In this document: piece after piece, positions 1 to 8,033 of the stretch
Numbering within the stretch: position 1 is the first letter of the stretch
Layout: each line of letters opens with the position of its first letter
Source: Mucilaginibacter terrenus
GTDB taxonomy: Bacteria; Bacteroidota; Bacteroidia; Sphingobacteriales; Sphingobacteriaceae
Direction of reading: 5' to 3'
Assembly (NCBI RefSeq): GCF_003432065.1
Contig: NZ_QWDE01000001.1
Coordinates: 1,860,001 to 1,924,000, forward strand
DNA: 64,000 bases
Program-made: the position numbers and the translations under genes
The notes under the pieces: generated by a model
What the model saw: only the letters and a program-made list of their open reading frames with translations
What the model was told of the DNA's origin: nothing
Database searches by the model: none

Positions 1-928
1 CTACTACTTTTTCTATTTCATCACCAAAGTAACTCATGGCGGTAGCGGTAAGCATTTCGCTAAAGAAAAGGATGATAAGCCAGCCTACGCGCTTCTTTAC
101 GAGCGTGAAAAGGTTAATATCCAGGTAGGGCTCGTCCAATGCTTCGGTACCACCTATCTTTTGTATGTCTTCAGTATATTCTTCGTTGGCTATCCACAGG
201 ATGTCGTCCACTGTAACTATGCCCAGCAGGATGCCTTCGCTATCAATAACCGGCAATGCCGTGCGGTTATTCATCCTGAACACGTTAATCGCTTCTTCCT
301 GCGGGTCGGCAGCGCTTAGGGAGATCAGCCGACCATCCATAAGGTCGCTTACCTTTGTTTCCGGTTTTACCAGTAATATCTCCCGAATACGTATATCGTC
401 CAGCAGCACACCGTTGTCATCTATCACATAAATAACGTCAATCGTTTCCGAGTTCTTACCGTAGCGACGAATGTGCGACAGCACCCTTGTAACATCCCAG
501 GTCTTCTTAACGGCTATGTAGTCCGGTGTCATCAAACGGCCGACACTGTCCTCCTTGTAGCCCAAAAGACCTAAAGCTTCCTTACGGTCTTCTGGTGACA
601 GGTGCAGGATAAGGTTCTTTACGGCATCGCCATGCAGTTCCGCAAAAAAAGATGTACGGTCGTCAGGTGGCAAGGCATTGAGTATCTCCCCTACTTTTTG
701 GCCGGTAAGTTTTTTTATAATACGCTCCTGCGTAGGGAAATCGAGTATTCTGAAAACGTTTACTGCCCGGTTTAGCGAAAGGGTGGCAATAATGGTAGGG
801 CCATGTTCAGGTATCTCGCCAATAAGTTCTTCTACGTCCGAAATATTAAGGTTGTTTAAATACTCCTGCAGTTGCGTAGTATCCTCCTGCTCCAGTAACA
901 ATTCTATTTGTTCAACCATTTCGTCCAT
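1..928 (-). CDS. mgtE: Magnesium transporter MgtE, N-terminal part
   Basis: MgtE is an inner-membrane Mg2+ channel whose cytoplasmic domains sense intracellular Mg2+. The gene runs off the left edge, so about 309 N-terminal residues are visible. Reading the minus strand gives an MgtE_N helical domain (about 1-130, with PPDDRTSFFAELHGDAVKNL), then two CBS domains (about 135-260, including ALPVIDSEGILLGIVTVDD) and the linker into the first membrane helix (VKKRVGWLIILFFSEM). The pore helices lie outside the window. I take ATG 926-928 (MDEMVEQIEL) as the start, with GAGGG a few bases upstream. It is divergent from ychF. Family assignment is secure; the missing C-terminus cannot be judged. Confidence 0.93.
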   Translation of the reverse strand, partial: MDEMVEQIELLLEQEDTTQLQEYLNNLNISDVEELIGEIPEHGPTIIATLSLNRAVNVFRILDFPTQERIIKKLTGQKVGEILNALPPDDRTSFFAELHGDAVKNLILHLSPEDRKEALGLLGYKEDSVGRLMTPDYIAVKKTWDVTRVLSHIRRYGKNSETIDVIYVIDDNGVLLDDIRIREILLVKPETKVSDLMDGRLISLSAADPQEEAINVFRMNNRTALPVIDSEGILLGIVTVDDILWIANEEYTEDIQKIGGTEALDEPYLDINLFTLVKKRVGWLIILFFSEMLTATAMSYFGDEIEKVV

Positions 929-1016
929 AAAAGCCCTCTTGTTTACATGGGTGTAACCTTGTTTTTGTGCAGGCAAAAGTCGTTTATTTTTTCAAATTAC
1001 AAGGCTTTTTTTATGT

Positions 1017-1024
1017 TATCTTTG
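1017..1024 (+). promoter_or_regulatory. Bacteroidota -7 element upstream of ychF
   Basis: TATCTTTG matches TAnnTTTG, the -7 element of the primary sigma factor in Bacteroidota. No clear TTG lies at the usual distance upstream. If used, the ychF leader is about 85 nt and contains the repeat at 1036-1100. Confidence 0.4.
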
Positions 1025-1035
1025 CCGCTCAAAAA

Positions 1036-1100
1036 GAGTCAGGAATTAAGAGTCAAAAGATAAAATACTGTCTTGGTTCTTTATTCTTGTTTCTTGAGTC
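1036..1100. repeat. Dispersed GAGTCA/TTCTTG inverted repeat in the ychF leader
   Basis: The left arm carries GAGTCAGGAATTAAGAGTCA and the right arm TTCTTGTTTCTTGAGTC, which are roughly inverted copies of each other. The same words recur, longer and denser, at 45792-45905. No coding capacity is seen. It resembles a REP-type dispersed intergenic element. Confidence 0.6.
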
Positions 1101-1112
1101 AAAAACATAAAA

Positions 1113-2216
1113 ATGGGTTTACAATGTGGTATAGTAGGGCTGCCAAATGTGGGCAAGTCTACACTTTTTAACTGTTTATCAAATGCAAAAGCACAGGCGG
1201 CCAACTTCCCGTTCTGTACTATCGAGCCAAATGTGGGGGTGATCACCGTACCGGATGAGCGCCTTACCAAGCTTACCGAGATTGTAAATCCTAAAAGCAT
1301 TGTGCCAAACACTATAGAGATAGTGGACATTGCAGGCCTTGTAAAAGGGGCCAGCAAAGGCGAGGGCCTGGGTAACCAGTTCCTGGCTAACATACGTGCT
1401 ACAAACGCCATTATACATGTGCTGCGCTGCTTTGATAATGATAACGTTATACACGTTGACGGTTCTGTAGACCCTATTCGTGATAAAGAGATCATTGACA
1501 CCGAACTGCAGTTAAAAGACCTTGACTCAATAGAGAAAAAGATCTCCAAGATTGAGAAAATGGCCAAAACCGGCGGCGACAAAGATGCTAAGAAAGCTTT
1601 TGAAGTACTTACGGTTTACCGCGAGCACCTGCTTGCCGGTAAATCTGCACGTACTGCGCCGGTGGCAGAGGAAGATAAAGAATACATTAGCGATATATGG
1701 CTGCTTACCGCAAAGCCGGTAATGTACGTTTGTAACGTGGACGAAGCTTCGGTAAGTACAGGTAACGCTTACGTTGAGAAAGTACGCGAAGCTGTTAAGG
1801 AAGAGAATGCCGAGGTGTTGATTATTTCTGCCCAAATAGAAGCTGAGATTGCCGAAATGGAATCTTACGATGACCGCCAGATGTTCTTAGCAGACCTTGG
1901 CCTGAGCGAATCTGGTGTGAACCAGCTGATAAAAGCTGCCTACCGCCTGCTTAACCTGGCTACCTACTTCACCGCAGGTGTGCAGGAAGTGCGCGCGTGG
2001 ACCATCACACAAGGCTTTACGGCGCCACAAGCTGCAGGCGTTATCCACACCGATTTTGAGAAAGGCTTTATCCGCGCAGAGGTGATCAAGTATGATGACT
2101 TTGTGAAGTTTAACGGTGTAGAAAGCGTTATTAAAGAAAACGGCAAAATGGCTGTAGAAGGTAAAACCTACGTGGTTGAGGACGGCGACATTATGCACTT
2201 CAGGTTCAACGTTTAA
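1113..2216 (+). CDS. ychF: Redox-regulated ATPase YchF (Obg-family P-loop protein)
   Basis: YchF is a universal P-loop NTPase of the TRAFAC/Obg group that binds ribosomes and, unusually, hydrolyses ATP better than GTP; it is implicated in the oxidative stress response. The 367-residue length is normal. The Walker A/G1 motif GLPNVGKST is at about residues 9-17. The G4 position reads NVDE (CNVDEASV, about 208) instead of NKxD, the family's signature for relaxed base specificity. A central coiled-coil insertion precedes a C-terminal TGS domain (AWTITQGFTAPQAAGVIHTD, about 290 onward). The ATG start gives the conserved MGLQCGIVGLPN N-terminus. It is monocistronic, ending at a strong terminator shared with the convergent dehydrogenase. 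Confidence 0.97.
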   Translation: MGLQCGIVGLPNVGKSTLFNCLSNAKAQAANFPFCTIEPNVGVITVPDERLTKLTEIVNPKSIVPNTIEIVDIAGLVKGASKGEGLGNQFLANIRATNAIIHVLRCFDNDNVIHVDGSVDPIRDKEIIDTELQLKDLDSIEKKISKIEKMAKTGGDKDAKKAFEVLTVYREHLLAGKSARTAPVAEEDKEYISDIWLLTAKPVMYVCNVDEASVSTGNAYVEKVREAVKEENAEVLIISAQIEAEIAEMESYDDRQMFLADLGLSESGVNQLIKAAYRLLNLATYFTAGVQEVRAWTITQGFTAPQAAGVIHTDFEKGFIRAEVIKYDDFVKFNGVESVIKENGKMAVEGKTYVVEDGDIMHFRFNV

Positions 2217-2257
2217 CCCCCTAGCCCCCCATGAAGGAAGAATAAGATTTATAAACA

Positions 2258-2289
2258 AAGCGGGCTGTTTAAGTTTAAACAGCCCGCTT
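2258..2289. terminator. Bidirectional terminator between ychF and the SDR gene
   Basis: A 15-bp stem (AAGCGGGCTGTTTAA and its complement) with a very short loop is followed by TTTTTATT on the plus strand and has an A-run on the other side. It can serve both convergent genes. Confidence 0.85.
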
Positions 2290-2296
2290 CTTTTTA

Positions 2297-3151
2297 TTAT
2301 CGTTCGTTCTCGGGGAAGTCTGCCCCGATGCTCAGGTCTTTCCAAGCCTCAAAATTTTCTTTCAGCATGGTAAGTTTCTCATTGGCCATATTGTAAGCCA
2401 TCTCGCCAAGCAGTAATCTAAGCTGCGGCTTTTCTGAATTTACGGCATCTATTATGGCCTGCGAACCTCGTACAGGGTCGCCCACTTGTTTGCCGCTGCC
2501 TTCTAAACTGGCGCTCATGCGTTTTCCAACCGTGTCTTTGTAATCGTCAAGCTGCGTTTCGGTGCGGGCGGTAGATCTTCCGGCCCAATCGGTACGGAAA
2601 GGTCCCGGTTCAACCAACAATACCTTTATACCAAGCGGCGCCACCTCCTGCGAAAGCGATTCTGATAAGGCTTCTACAGCAAACTTGGTGGCGTGATAGT
2701 ATGCTGTAGCAGCAAACGCGCGCAAACCGCCAATAGATGAAAAGTTCACTATGTGTCCTTTACGCTGTTTACGCATACCCGGTAGCACGGCTTGTGTCAT
2801 ACTCACCAAACCAAAGAAGTTGGTCTCAAATTGGGCGCGTATTTTTTCTTCCTCGCCTTCTTCAATACTGGTAAAGTAGCCATAGCCGGCGTTATTTACC
2901 AGCACATCTATTTTACCGAAGGTAGTGGTTGCTTTCTCCACGGCATCAGCTATCTGTTGCTTATTTGTAACATCCAGCGGGAGCACTAAAGCAGAGGTAT
3001 TATAACCATTGGCAAGGTCTTTTATTTTCTCAGTGTCGCGGGCGGTGATCACCACATTATAGTTTTGTTGCAGCAGTAATTTTACCAACTCCCGGCCAAA
3101 ACCGGTAGAACAGCCAGTGACGAACCAAACGGGGGCGTTATTATTATCCAT
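2297..3151 (-). CDS. Short-chain dehydrogenase/reductase (SDR)
   Basis: A classical SDR that should catalyse NAD(P)-dependent oxidation or reduction of an unknown hydroxy/keto substrate in the cytoplasm. Visible motifs are the cofactor-binding TGCSTGFG (about residues 11-18), NNAG (about 88-91), the catalytic Ser in the SSIGGL stretch and YxxxK as YYHATK (about 159-163). ARD after the second strand suggests a preference for NADP(H). The 284-residue length is typical. The ATG start directly precedes MDNNNAPVWFVTG. It is divergent from tRNA-Arg and stands alone. Substrate cannot be told from sequence. Confidence 0.92.
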   Translation of the reverse strand: MDNNNAPVWFVTGCSTGFGRELVKLLLQQNYNVVITARDTEKIKDLANGYNTSALVLPLDVTNKQQIADAVEKATTTFGKIDVLVNNAGYGYFTSIEEGEEEKIRAQFETNFFGLVSMTQAVLPGMRKQRKGHIVNFSSIGGLRAFAATAYYHATKFAVEALSESLSQEVAPLGIKVLLVEPGPFRTDWAGRSTARTETQLDDYKDTVGKRMSASLEGSGKQVGDPVRGSQAIIDAVNSEKPQLRLLLGEMAYNMANEKLTMLKENFEAWKDLSIGADFPENER

Positions 3152-3210
3152 GATCTCTTTTATTGTTGTGTTTAATCAACAGCCGGCAGGCGTTCAGGTT
3201 TGTCAGAAAT

Positions 3211-3243
3211 TTGACAGGAATAGAACGTAAAATTATATATTTG
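3211..3243 (+). promoter_or_regulatory. Promoter of tRNA-Arg
   Basis: TTG at 3211-3213 and TATATTTG at 3236-3243, 22 nt apart, fit the Bacteroidota primary promoter. The -7 element ends 9 nt before the mature tRNA. Confidence 0.65.
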
Positions 3244-3252
3244 CATGCAATT

Positions 3253-3324
3253 GCTCCCGTAGTTCAATGGATAGAATTATGGTTTCCGGTACCATCGATA
3301 TGAGTTCGAATCTCGTCGGGAGCA
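3253..3324 (+). tRNA. tRNA-Arg (anticodon CCG)
   Basis: A complete cloverleaf can be drawn. The acceptor stem is GCTCCCG/CGGGAGC (3253-3259 with 3317-3323), the D stem GTTC/GAAT, and the anticodon stem ATGGT/ACCAT with a 7-nt loop carrying CCG at 3286-3288. The T stem is ATGAG/CTCGT around TTCGAAT, and the discriminator base is A3324. Anticodon CCG reads the arginine codon CGG. The 3' CCA is not encoded directly after the discriminator. It is followed by its own terminator. Confidence 0.95.
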
Positions 3325-3331
3325 CACCACT

Positions 3332-3360
3332 AAGCCCTTCCTATTCAGGAAGGGCTTTTT
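3332..3360 (+). terminator. Rho-independent terminator of tRNA-Arg
   Basis: Stem AAGCCCTTCCT/AGGAAGGGCTT with loop ATTC, followed directly by a T-run. Confidence 0.88.
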
Positions 3361-3512
3361 TGTTGACCTTTAAATCCCATCTGGTCAGTTCCTCTGCAAA
3401 ATAGCTTACGGTAGTTACTTATTTCTGCAAAAGCGGAAATGCTTAAAACTTGCTAGGCTCACAACTGTTAACCAGTAATTAAATTACTTACGATAAACTA
3501 TAAAGACAAAAG

Positions 3513-4598
3513 ATGGAAAACTTAAAAGCTAAAGGCTACGGAGCTACAGGCTCTATTTTAAGCAGTTTAAAGCCGATGGCTTTTGAACGTACCCCGCCTA
3601 AAGAAGATGAGGTGTTAATAGATGTGTTATACTGCGGTGTATGCCATTCGGATTTACACCAAGTGAAGAACGACTGGGGTAATACCATTTACCCGTGTGT
3701 GCCCGGGCATGAGGTTGTAGGTAAAGTAGTACAGGTAGGCAGCGCGGTAAGCAAATATAAAGTAGGCGATGTTGTAGGTGTAGGCTGTATGATTGACTCA
3801 TGCGGACATTGTAACCCATGCACCGACGGAGAAGAAAACTACTGTGAAGGCCCGGTAAGCTGGACCGCAACCTACAATGGCTATATGAAACCAGATGGAA
3901 GCGGTTTTAATACATTCGGCGGCTATTCAGACAAGATTGTTGTTAAAGAGTCTTTTGTGCTGAGCATTCCTGATGCTCTTGATATAAAGTCAGCAGCTCC
4001 CATCTTGTGCGCTGGAGTTACTACTTATTCGCCACTAAAGCACTGGGGCATTAAGGCAGGCAGCAAAGTTGGTGTAGCAGGAGTTGGAGGCTTGGGTCAC
4101 ATGGCAATTAAATTAGCAAAGGCCATGGGTGCAGAGGTGACAGCTATTACCCGCGATGAAGAGAAAAGATCAGATGCCATACGTTTTGGCGCAAGCGACG
4201 TACTTGTTTCTACAGATAAAGAAGCCATTGCTAAAAAAGAACTAAGCCTCGACTTTATCCTGATAACCATTCCTGATGAATTTGAGGTGAACGCCTATGT
4301 TAACTTACTTAAGAAAGATGGAGTACTGGTAACCGTGGGCTTACTTGCGCCATATGCAAAAGCGCTTAACAATATGGAAGTAGCTTTTCACAGGCGATCA
4401 GTAGCCGGCTCGTTAATCGGCAGCATTGCAGAAACGCAGGAGGTACTTGATTTTTGCGCAGAACACGGAATAGCGCCCGATACAGAAATGATACGCATAC
4501 AAGACATTAACGATGCATATGATAAGATGAAGGACAAAGAAGTGCATTACCGTTATGTTATTGATATGCAATCCTTAAAAGAAGAAGAAATAAGTTAA
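3513..4598 (+). CDS. Zinc-dependent alcohol dehydrogenase, cinnamyl-alcohol/YahK type
   Basis: A medium-chain dehydrogenase/reductase of the cinnamyl-alcohol dehydrogenase-like group, reducing aldehydes with NADPH. Catalytic zinc ligands are visible in CGVCHSDLHQ (about 41-50) and GHEVVG (about 66-71). The structural zinc cysteines are in CMIDSCGHCNPCTDGEENYC (about 91-110). The Rossmann motif is GVGGLGHMAIKLAK. Length (361 aa) is normal. A paralogue with the same motifs is encoded at 8219-9262. It stands alone after the tRNA, with a hairpin terminator downstream. The natural substrate is unknown; broad aldehyde reduction is inferred from the family. Confidence 0.94.
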   Translation: MENLKAKGYGATGSILSSLKPMAFERTPPKEDEVLIDVLYCGVCHSDLHQVKNDWGNTIYPCVPGHEVVGKVVQVGSAVSKYKVGDVVGVGCMIDSCGHCNPCTDGEENYCEGPVSWTATYNGYMKPDGSGFNTFGGYSDKIVVKESFVLSIPDALDIKSAAPILCAGVTTYSPLKHWGIKAGSKVGVAGVGGLGHMAIKLAKAMGAEVTAITRDEEKRSDAIRFGASDVLVSTDKEAIAKKELSLDFILITIPDEFEVNAYVNLLKKDGVLVTVGLLAPYAKALNNMEVAFHRRSVAGSLIGSIAETQEVLDFCAEHGIAPDTEMIRIQDINDAYDKMKDKEVHYRYVIDMQSLKEEEIS

Positions 4599-4609
4599 TA
4601 ACATTTTTG

Positions 4610-4643
4610 CCACGGGTAAAGGAAATCATGCTTTTATCCGTGG
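4610..4643 (+). terminator. Probable terminator after the alcohol dehydrogenase
   Basis: CCACGGGTAAA pairs with TTTATCCGTGG (one G-T pair) around an 11-nt loop. The following tract TATTTATT is only moderately T-rich. Confidence 0.5.
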
Positions 4644-4765
4644 TATTTATTGGTTAATCTATTTCGAAAAAGAATGTGTTGACAAACTTTTATGGTGTGC
4701 AAAGATTTTTGCAAAAATAAGTTTCCGTTATTTATTCTTGGCTTCTTAATTGCTTACTAAACATC

Positions 4766-5137
4766 ATGGGCAATAAAGTATTAGTGATTGAGGATGAGCC
4801 GGTAATAGGCGAGATGATGTGCATGCTTTTAGAAGACGAAGGTTATAAAGTAATTAGCCTGAACAGTACAGATTGGGCACGCAATAGCCTTCCTCTGCAT
4901 GACGTATCTTTAGTGACACTTGACCTGAACCTTGGCAAAGAACGCGGAGACGCTATGTGCCGCTACATAAAATCGCAGCCGGAACTCAGCCACATAGCGG
5001 TAATGCTGGTTTCCGGATCTTCTGACTTGGAGCAGATTAAAGTAGAATGTGGTGCAGATGATGCCCTGGCCAAACCGTTTAGCCTGGAAGATTTTACAAA
5101 CAAAGTAAGGGCCTTTACCAAAAGGCAGTCCGCATAA
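4766..5137 (+). CDS. Stand-alone response regulator receiver protein
   Basis: A 123-residue single CheY-like receiver domain without an output domain. The acidic pocket is seen as IEDEP (about 7-11), the phosphoacceptor Asp in VTLDLNLG (about 54), the Ser/Thr switch in LVSGSSD (about 84), and the conserved Lys in LAKPF (about 106). It should be phosphorylated by a histidine kinase and act by protein contact. No kinase lies beside it; the nearest, 14 kb away at 19530-20630, is a hybrid-less PAS kinase, so partnership is only a possibility. TTGACA at 4679 and GATTTTTG at 4704 form a weak promoter candidate. Confidence 0.93.
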   Translation: MGNKVLVIEDEPVIGEMMCMLLEDEGYKVISLNSTDWARNSLPLHDVSLVTLDLNLGKERGDAMCRYIKSQPELSHIAVMLVSGSSDLEQIKVECGADDALAKPFSLEDFTNKVRAFTKRQSA

Positions 5138-5240
5138 ATTTCGCTGATACTAAGGATTCGGACGGTTACCGCAGGCAAATTAATTTATAATATGCCGTAA
5201 ATACCGCCGTTTTAATACTTTTACAGCAAACCCTTACCAA

Positions 5241-5768
5241 ATGAAACAATTCAGAACATCTATTTTGGCAGCGGCAATTTTATCAGCAGTAATTGTGCTG
5301 CCTGCCTGCAAATCTAAAAAGCCTGTTGTTGCAGCACAACCTGCACCGGTGGCCAAACCAGTACCGGCACCCGCACCGGCGCCAAAACCCGTACCTGTTG
5401 AAACGCCTGCACCTCCTCCGGCACCTGCACCTCCAAACTATAACTTTGCTAATATTCAGTTCGAATTTAACTCAGGCATACTCAAAACAGAGGCCTACCC
5501 TATTTTGGACAAAGCCGTTACAGAGATGAAGAAAGACCCTACTGCTAACTTTGTGCTTAACGGCAATTCATCTGCGGAAGGTACCGATGAGCACAACATG
5601 CAGCTTTCTATAGAGCGTGCTACGTCAGTAAAATTATACCTTACTAATAGTGGAATAAGCGGCGACAACCTTACCGTAAAAGGCTGGGGTGAAAGCAAGC
5701 CGATAGCAGCCAACACCAGTGAAGCAGGCCGCGTATTAAACCGCAGGGTGGAAATAAAAAAGCAATAA
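5241..5768 (+). CDS. OmpA-family peptidoglycan-binding lipoprotein
   Basis: A predicted lipoprotein with signal peptide and lipobox VLPAC (Cys at residue 23). It continues with a Pro/Ala/Val-rich linker (about 30-68) and a C-terminal OmpA/Pal domain (about 70-175). The OmpA signature is visible in FEFNSGILKTEAYPILDKAV, NGNSSAEGTDEHNMQLSIER and GWGESKPIAANTSEAGRVLNRRVE. It probably tethers the outer membrane to peptidoglycan in the way Pal does. The extended, proline-rich linker suggests reach across the periplasm. It is transcribed alone and ends at a strong hairpin. Confidence 0.93.
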   Translation: MKQFRTSILAAAILSAVIVLPACKSKKPVVAAQPAPVAKPVPAPAPAPKPVPVETPAPPPAPAPPNYNFANIQFEFNSGILKTEAYPILDKAVTEMKKDPTANFVLNGNSSAEGTDEHNMQLSIERATSVKLYLTNSGISGDNLTVKGWGESKPIAANTSEAGRVLNRRVEIKKQ

Positions 5769-5808
5769 TCATTAGTACCATATCCGCCATCAACCGGCGG
5801 AACGAAAC

Positions 5809-5845
5809 AAAGGCTGCATCTTATCAATGCAGCCTTTGTTTTTTT
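5809..5845 (+). terminator. Terminator of the OmpA-type lipoprotein gene
   Basis: AAAGGCTGCAT pairs with ATGCAGCCTTT across a 7-nt loop, followed by a run of seven T. Confidence 0.88.
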
Positions 5846-5936
5846 AGAACAAGAGGCGCAGCCTATTAGTGATCTGGCGTATATTGCAGTTTAAACCACA
5901 GGTACCGCTTTGCCGGCACTTGCAGCTGAAAACGTA

Positions 5937-6272
5937 ATGGACACTTCTATATTTTTCAAATTCGACGACATACCGGTAAAAGAGATCGCGCCGGGTTACA
6001 TGTCAAAGATCATCCACACGCAAAACAACACCATCAACTTTATTGAGGTAAAAGCCGGTTATGATGTACCCACACACCAGCATATCCACGAGCAAAGCGC
6101 TTTTGTGCTGGAAGGTACCTTTCAGCTTACCGTAAACGGTGTTCCACAACTGCTTGACAAGGGTATGTTTGCTGTTATACCGCCAAACGTTCCGCACAGT
6201 GGCCTTGCTATAACCGACTGTCGCCTGATAGATGTTTTTAGCCCGGTACGGGAAGATTTCAAGTCGCTTTAG
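5937..6272 (+). CDS. Small cupin-domain protein
   Basis: A single-domain cupin of 111 residues. Motif 1 is seen as PTHQHIHEQSAFVLEGTF (about residues 43-60: two His, one Glu, Gly) and motif 2 as PPNVPHSG. These are the expected metal ligands of the beta-barrel. ATG 5937 is preferred over an in-frame TTG at 5910, because MDTSIFFKF gives a compact cupin N-terminus. Such proteins are often sensors, isomerases or dioxygenases, and the substrate is not predictable here. The GNAT gene follows 30 bp downstream and may be co-transcribed. Confidence 0.85.
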   Translation: MDTSIFFKFDDIPVKEIAPGYMSKIIHTQNNTINFIEVKAGYDVPTHQHIHEQSAFVLEGTFQLTVNGVPQLLDKGMFAVIPPNVPHSGLAITDCRLIDVFSPVREDFKSL

Positions 6273-6302
6273 GCAGTTAGACAGATTTTTTACATTTGCC
6301 CT

Positions 6303-6818
6303 ATGAGCATTACTAAAGCGACCCTAGCCGACGTCAGCGCGCTGCATACATTAGTTAACAGCAGCTACCGTGGCGAAAGCTCTCATAAAGGCTGGACCAC
6401 CGAAGCGGGCTTGATAGACGGACAGCGTATAGACCACGACAGCCTGGTTGAGCAGCTAAACGATCCATCTGCCGTTATTCTAAAGAATACAGATGAAAGC
6501 GGCAACATTACAGGCTGTGTATACCTGCAAAACCGCGGTGACGGCAGCATGTATTTGGGAATGCTGAGCGTGAAGCCCGAACTTCAGGCTCGTGGCCTAG
6601 GCAAACAACTGCTACTAGCAGCGGAAGACTATGCCTTTAACTGGGATATAACAACTATAGTAATGACGGTTATTACCACCCGCACCGAACTGCTGAACTA
6701 CTACGAGCGGCGCGGTTATAGTAAAACCGGCGAGGTTATCCCCTTAATAATCGAAGAACGGTTTGGCATACTAAAGCAGCCGCTGAACATGTACAAACTG
6801 GAAAAAAAATTGAAATAA
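6303..6818 (+). CDS. GNAT-family N-acetyltransferase
   Basis: A 171-residue acetyl-CoA-dependent acetyltransferase. The acetyl-CoA pyrophosphate loop is visible as LQARGLGKQLL (about 98-108), following the beta-4 strand MYLGMLSVKP. The C-terminal NYYERRGYSKTGE is the usual 'YERxGF' region near beta-5. The acceptor substrate is unknown. It lies 30 bp after the cupin gene and probably shares its transcript. Confidence 0.9.
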   Translation: MSITKATLADVSALHTLVNSSYRGESSHKGWTTEAGLIDGQRIDHDSLVEQLNDPSAVILKNTDESGNITGCVYLQNRGDGSMYLGMLSVKPELQARGLGKQLLLAAEDYAFNWDITTIVMTVITTRTELLNYYERRGYSKTGEVIPLIIEERFGILKQPLNMYKLEKKLK

Positions 6819-6890
6819 AACTGGAAAACTGCAGCGCTGCATGCAACCTCCGGAAAAAAAGTGCGTCTTATTTAAATGTAGAGGCACATT

Positions 6891-7250
6891 ATGGAGCAAG
6901 TACATCCCCGGTTAAAAGATTTTATAATTGAGTACTGCACAAAGTACAAGGTGAAAAATATAGACCCGGCCAGCCTGTCCACCTGCACCAGTATTGACCT
7001 CGACCTTGACATTTACGACATTGAGATAGATCTGTTTATTGATGAGTTTGCCCAGCATTTTAAAGTAGACGCATCAAAATTCACCTGGTACAAATACGGA
7101 TATCCTACGGGCTCGGCAAAGGTGAATATGCTGAAAATGGTGTTTGGCTACAAGCGCCGTTGGGTAAAGAGACTTGCCGAACGCTGGTACAAGCCCAAAC
7201 TGCGTATTGCTACCCTGCAAAATGCGCTGTCGACGGGCAAACTGATTTAA
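6891..7250 (+). CDS. DUF1493-like protein (acyl-carrier-protein-related fold)
   Basis: A 119-residue protein resembling DUF1493, a family with similarity to acyl carrier proteins. The helix-2 region TSIDLDLDIYDIEIDLFIDE occupies the place of the ACP DSL motif, but I see no serine there to carry phosphopantetheine. The C-terminus is basic (YKRRWVKRLAERWYKPK). It is therefore carrier-like in pattern but probably not a loaded carrier. Family assignment rests on remembered pattern similarity. Function is unknown and it appears to be monocistronic. Confidence 0.7.
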   Translation: MEQVHPRLKDFIIEYCTKYKVKNIDPASLSTCTSIDLDLDIYDIEIDLFIDEFAQHFKVDASKFTWYKYGYPTGSAKVNMLKMVFGYKRRWVKRLAERWYKPKLRIATLQNALSTGKLI

Positions 7251-7320
7251 GTTTTTCGTGATTAGAAATAAGGCATCTAAAAGTTCTCAGGACTAAAGAC
7301 TTCGGACTTAAGGCTTCCTC

Positions 7321-7881
7321 CTATTGCTCCCATCTCTTCCCTGCTTTGCTCGCCTCTATAAGGATTTTCAATCTGCTTTGCTGTGTTTTTTCCTGCTTGG
7401 CACTCATCACGCGGTGAACAGCTACCTTTTTATACCATGGTGCCTGCGACTGGAAGAAATCCCAGGCTGCAACCTCTGCTTTAAATTGCTCTTCATAAGC
7501 CTTCGAAAACTCTTTGGATCCGCTTTCGTAGGCATACACCATAGAACGTTTTTCCTCCCGCTTTTCGTAAGCAGCCAGCCCGGCGGGCTGCATTAAACCT
7601 TTAGCGGTAAGTTCTTCTACCTTCTTAATGTTTACCGCGCTCCAGATGCTTGTAGCTTTACGTGGTGTGAACCTTATGGTGTAGCTCTCTGCATTGCGCG
7701 ACTTCCTTACACCATCTATCCATCCAAAACATAGCGCCTGGTCTACAGACTGCGGCCAGGTCATGCTTGGTCTGCCGCTGCCGGTTTTGTAAAAACCCAC
7801 CAGCAGTTCTGTCTCTTTCAGGTGGTTTTGCTCCAGCCATGCCCTAAACTGTTCCTGCGTTTCAAAAAAAGTAGGTTCCAT
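7321..7881 (-). CDS. YdeI/OmpD-associated family protein
   Basis: Recognised from EQFRAWLEQNHLKETELLVGF (about 10-30 of the chosen frame), WPQSVDQALCFGWIDG and RFTPRKATSIWSAVNIKK, the hallmarks of the YdeI/OmpD-associated family, some members of which were reported to protect against antimicrobial peptides. The biochemical role is not established. ATG at 7881 (MEPTFFETQEQ) is favoured; an in-frame ATG at 7914 would add eleven residues that do not fit the family. It stands alone, followed on the other side by repeat-rich intergenic DNA. Confidence 0.88.
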   Translation of the reverse strand: MEPTFFETQEQFRAWLEQNHLKETELLVGFYKTGSGRPSMTWPQSVDQALCFGWIDGVRKSRNAESYTIRFTPRKATSIWSAVNIKKVEELTAKGLMQPAGLAAYEKREEKRSMVYAYESGSKEFSKAYEEQFKAEVAAWDFFQSQAPWYKKVAVHRVMSAKQEKTQQSRLKILIEASKAGKRWEQ

Positions 7882-7911
7882 AAGGTGAAGATACAAGTTT
7901 GGTCGTTTCCT

Positions 7912-8014
7912 CACATTACGTTATTGCGAGGACATGAGGCAACCTCTAGAAAGGTCCGTTATAAGCATGTCGAGATTGCCACGCTACCGGTCGCAATGAT
8001 GCGCGTTGTTTTCA
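7912..8014. repeat. ATTGCGAGG-type dispersed inverted repeat
   Basis: The left arm CGTTATTGCGAGG...GAGGCAACCTC and the right arm GAGATTGCCACGC...GTCGCAATGATGCG are imperfect inverted copies about 45 nt apart. Single half-sites with GTCATTGCGAGG recur at 63200-63214. No protein is supported here. The structure is that of a dispersed intergenic REP-like element. Confidence 0.6.
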
Positions 8015-8033
8015 CCTTCCTTGCGCATGGTAA

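Noticed and set aside
1046..1582. A 178-residue minus-strand frame over ychF
   Set aside because: Shadow of the ychF reading frame; Ser-rich antisense composition, no motif.
3253..3330. Encoded CCA end of tRNA-Arg
   Set aside because: The bases after the discriminator are CACCA, not CCA in register, so the CCA must be added after transcription.
5881..5910. Sigma-54 promoter candidate (TGGCG...TTGCA) before the cupin gene
   Set aside because: The GG to GC distance is eight, not ten, bases, so it does not fit the consensus.
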